A stretch of 15,105 nucleotides of DNA. Source: Acholeplasmataceae bacterium UBA6190. Its GTDB lineage: Bacteria; Bacillota_I; Bacilli_A; Acholeplasmatales; Acholeplasmataceae. Under the pieces are notes generated by a model that ran no database searches, was not told where the DNA came from, and saw only the letters and a list, made by a program, of their open reading frames with translations. Positions 14,275 to 15,105 of this stretch are shown in pieces. The stretch lies in the NCBI GenBank assembly GCA_002422045.1, contig DITG01000136.1:1-15105 (forward strand), in the 5' to 3' direction. Every line of letters starts with the position of its first letter. The stretch's first letter is position 1. A program made the translations under genes and the position numbers.

Positions 14275-14705
14275 TTCCGTACCTCCTTCACATAGACTAT
14301 TGCATCTTCGGTGATGTAATAATCTTTTCTGATGTGTGATTTCTTAAATCCGAATTTTTCATAAAGTGCTTGAGCACCTTTGTTCGATTTTCTCACTTCA
14401 AGTGTCACGATAGACACATGATGTTGTTTCAAATAATTCAAGACATGTTCTAAAATCGCTGTGCCAATACCCATGTGACGATGCGTTTCCAAAACTGCAA
14501 AATTCATCACTTCAGCGTGTTCATCGACAGATCTTAAACCCATATATCCGATCACTTCATGATTTTCTTCATAGACGACATAATAAGCAAAAGGATTCAG
14601 TGTGATTTCGTCATAGATAAAGGATTCCGAGAGGGGCTCTGGAAATGTCATTTTCTCAAGTCTTGCAATGGACAGTACGTCACTTAATGTCGCTTTTCTG
14701 ATCAT
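14271..14705 (-). CDS. rimI: Ribosomal-protein-alanine N-acetyltransferase RimI (GNAT family)
   Basis: GNAT-family acetyltransferase. In the RimI family it acetylates the N-terminal alanine of ribosomal protein bS18 using acetyl-CoA. The 144-residue product has the expected layout: beta-strand region with VIGYMGLRSV (51-60), the acetyl-CoA pyrophosphate-binding motif RHMGIGTA at 76-83, LEVRKSNKGAQALYEKFGF (102-120), which is close to the RimI consensus, and a C-terminal DYYITEDAIVYVKEV (128-142) with the conserved tyrosines. It lies between tsaB and tsaD, overlapping them by 26 and 4 bases, an arrangement common in Bacillota. No strong ribosome site precedes the ATG at 14705, so it is probably translated by coupling to tsaB. 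The protein target is inferred from family and context; other N-terminal substrates are possible. Confidence 0.93.
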   Translation of the reverse strand: MIRKATLSDVLSIARLEKMTFPEPLSESFIYDEITLNPFAYYVVYEENHEVIGYMGLRSVDEHAEVMNFAVLETHRHMGIGTAILEHVLNYLKQHHVSIVTLEVRKSNKGAQALYEKFGFKKSHIRKDYYITEDAIVYVKEVRK

Positions 14706-15105
14706 GATTTGTTTCCGCTTCAGTTTTTCTCAAATAGTTCGGTTCTAAGTCGTGAATGTGCTCAACATAGGTCGAGTGTTCAATGATACGCTTGATGTTG
14801 ATCTCATAATTGCGATCATCAATGATGACCGTCTGTGCATTTTTGAACGCTTCAATCGTATATAAATCAGCCAACTTCAGGTATGTGTCTTCGAGAAGCA
14901 CATGACCATTCTCGTAAATGGCGGAAAACACAAATCCTCTTCTTGCATCGATGCACGCTGCAACTTTTCCTTCATAACCCGATGTCATGAAATAGAGTGA
15001 ACTGATGACTTTCAGTGGTATTTTTTTGGTGTATGCAAGCATTTTACCAACGACAACAGCGATTCTGATCCCCGTATAAGATCCAGGACCATGGCCGATG
15101 ATGAT
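14680..15105 (-). CDS. tsaB: tRNA threonylcarbamoyladenosine biosynthesis protein TsaB (5' end cut by window edge)
   Basis: Non-catalytic partner and paralogue of TsaD; the two form a dimer needed with TsaE for t6A formation on tRNA. The frame is open to the window edge, so the true start lies beyond base 15105; 141 residues are visible, lacking perhaps 60-80 from the N-terminus. The visible part begins at the hallmark GHGPGSYTGIRIAVVVGKMLA, which is the GPGSFTGLRIG motif of TsaB, then continues into SSLYFMT and a variable domain with CIDARRGFVFSAIY. It ends with LEPNYLRKTEAE, matching the usual 'P.YLR..eae' tail of TsaB. A methionine codon at 15042 lies inside the conserved motif region and is not the start. 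The stop (TGA) lies 26 bases inside rimI. Confidence 0.96.
   Translation of the reverse strand: MIIGHGPGSYTGIRIAVVVGKMLAYTKKIPLKVISSLYFMTSGYEGKVAACIDARRGFVFSAIYENGHVLLEDTYLKLADLYTIEAFKNAQTVIIDDRNYEINIKRIIEHSTYVEHIHDLEPNYLRKTEAETNHDQKSDIK

Noticed and set aside
15040..15042. Methionine at 15042 as a start of a short separate protein
   Set aside because: The frame continues to the window edge with the TsaB hallmark GPGSYTGIRI upstream of this codon.
1..15105. Mobile elements, CRISPR arrays, phage or defence genes
   Set aside because: No transposase, integrase, terminal inverted repeats, regular direct repeats or defence-gene motifs seen on either strand.

Overview
This window looks like chromosomal DNA of a low-to-moderate-GC member of the Bacillota or of a related wall-less lineage that keeps the standard code (Acholeplasma-, Izemoplasma- or Erysipelotrichia-like). 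The evidence is HPr kinase, the pcrA-ligA gene pair, Shine-Dalgarno sites of the GGAGG type, compact Rho-independent terminators, and TGA used as a stop in several genes, which argues against Mycoplasma sensu stricto. Every gene I can support is on the minus strand, so transcription runs from high to low coordinates. I see no mobile element, CRISPR array, tRNA or rRNA.

Right end (15105 to 13243): tsaB (5' end cut by the window edge), rimI and tsaD overlap one another and end at a strong terminator. TsaB and TsaD act together in making the t6A modification of ANN-decoding tRNAs. RimI is the N-terminal acetyltransferase usually linked to them.

Middle (13242 to 11321): after a 226-base gap with a possible leader structure and an 11-codon ORF, there is a monocistronic gene for a 562-residue membrane-anchored extracytoplasmic protein with its own promoter and terminator. 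Its ectodomain appears to be an internal duplication, weakly reminiscent of YpmS/DUF2140.

The 306-base gap at 11055-11360 holds two terminators, a candidate structured RNA and the best promoter of the window, which precedes glnS.

Left part (11054 to 1): glnS, pcrA, a second compact UvrD-type helicase, ligA, uvrA, a small four-helix membrane protein and hprK (3' end cut) lie tightly packed or overlapping, and look like one transcription unit with an extra promoter inside it after uvrA. PcrA, the small helicase, DNA ligase and UvrA form a DNA replication/repair block. GlnRS serves translation, and HPr kinase/phosphorylase serves carbon regulation.

Most of the window is housekeeping DNA. The parts that deserve a second look are the candidate RNA upstream of glnS, the helicase that seems to lack subdomain 2B, the duplicated-domain surface protein, and the leader-like element before it.
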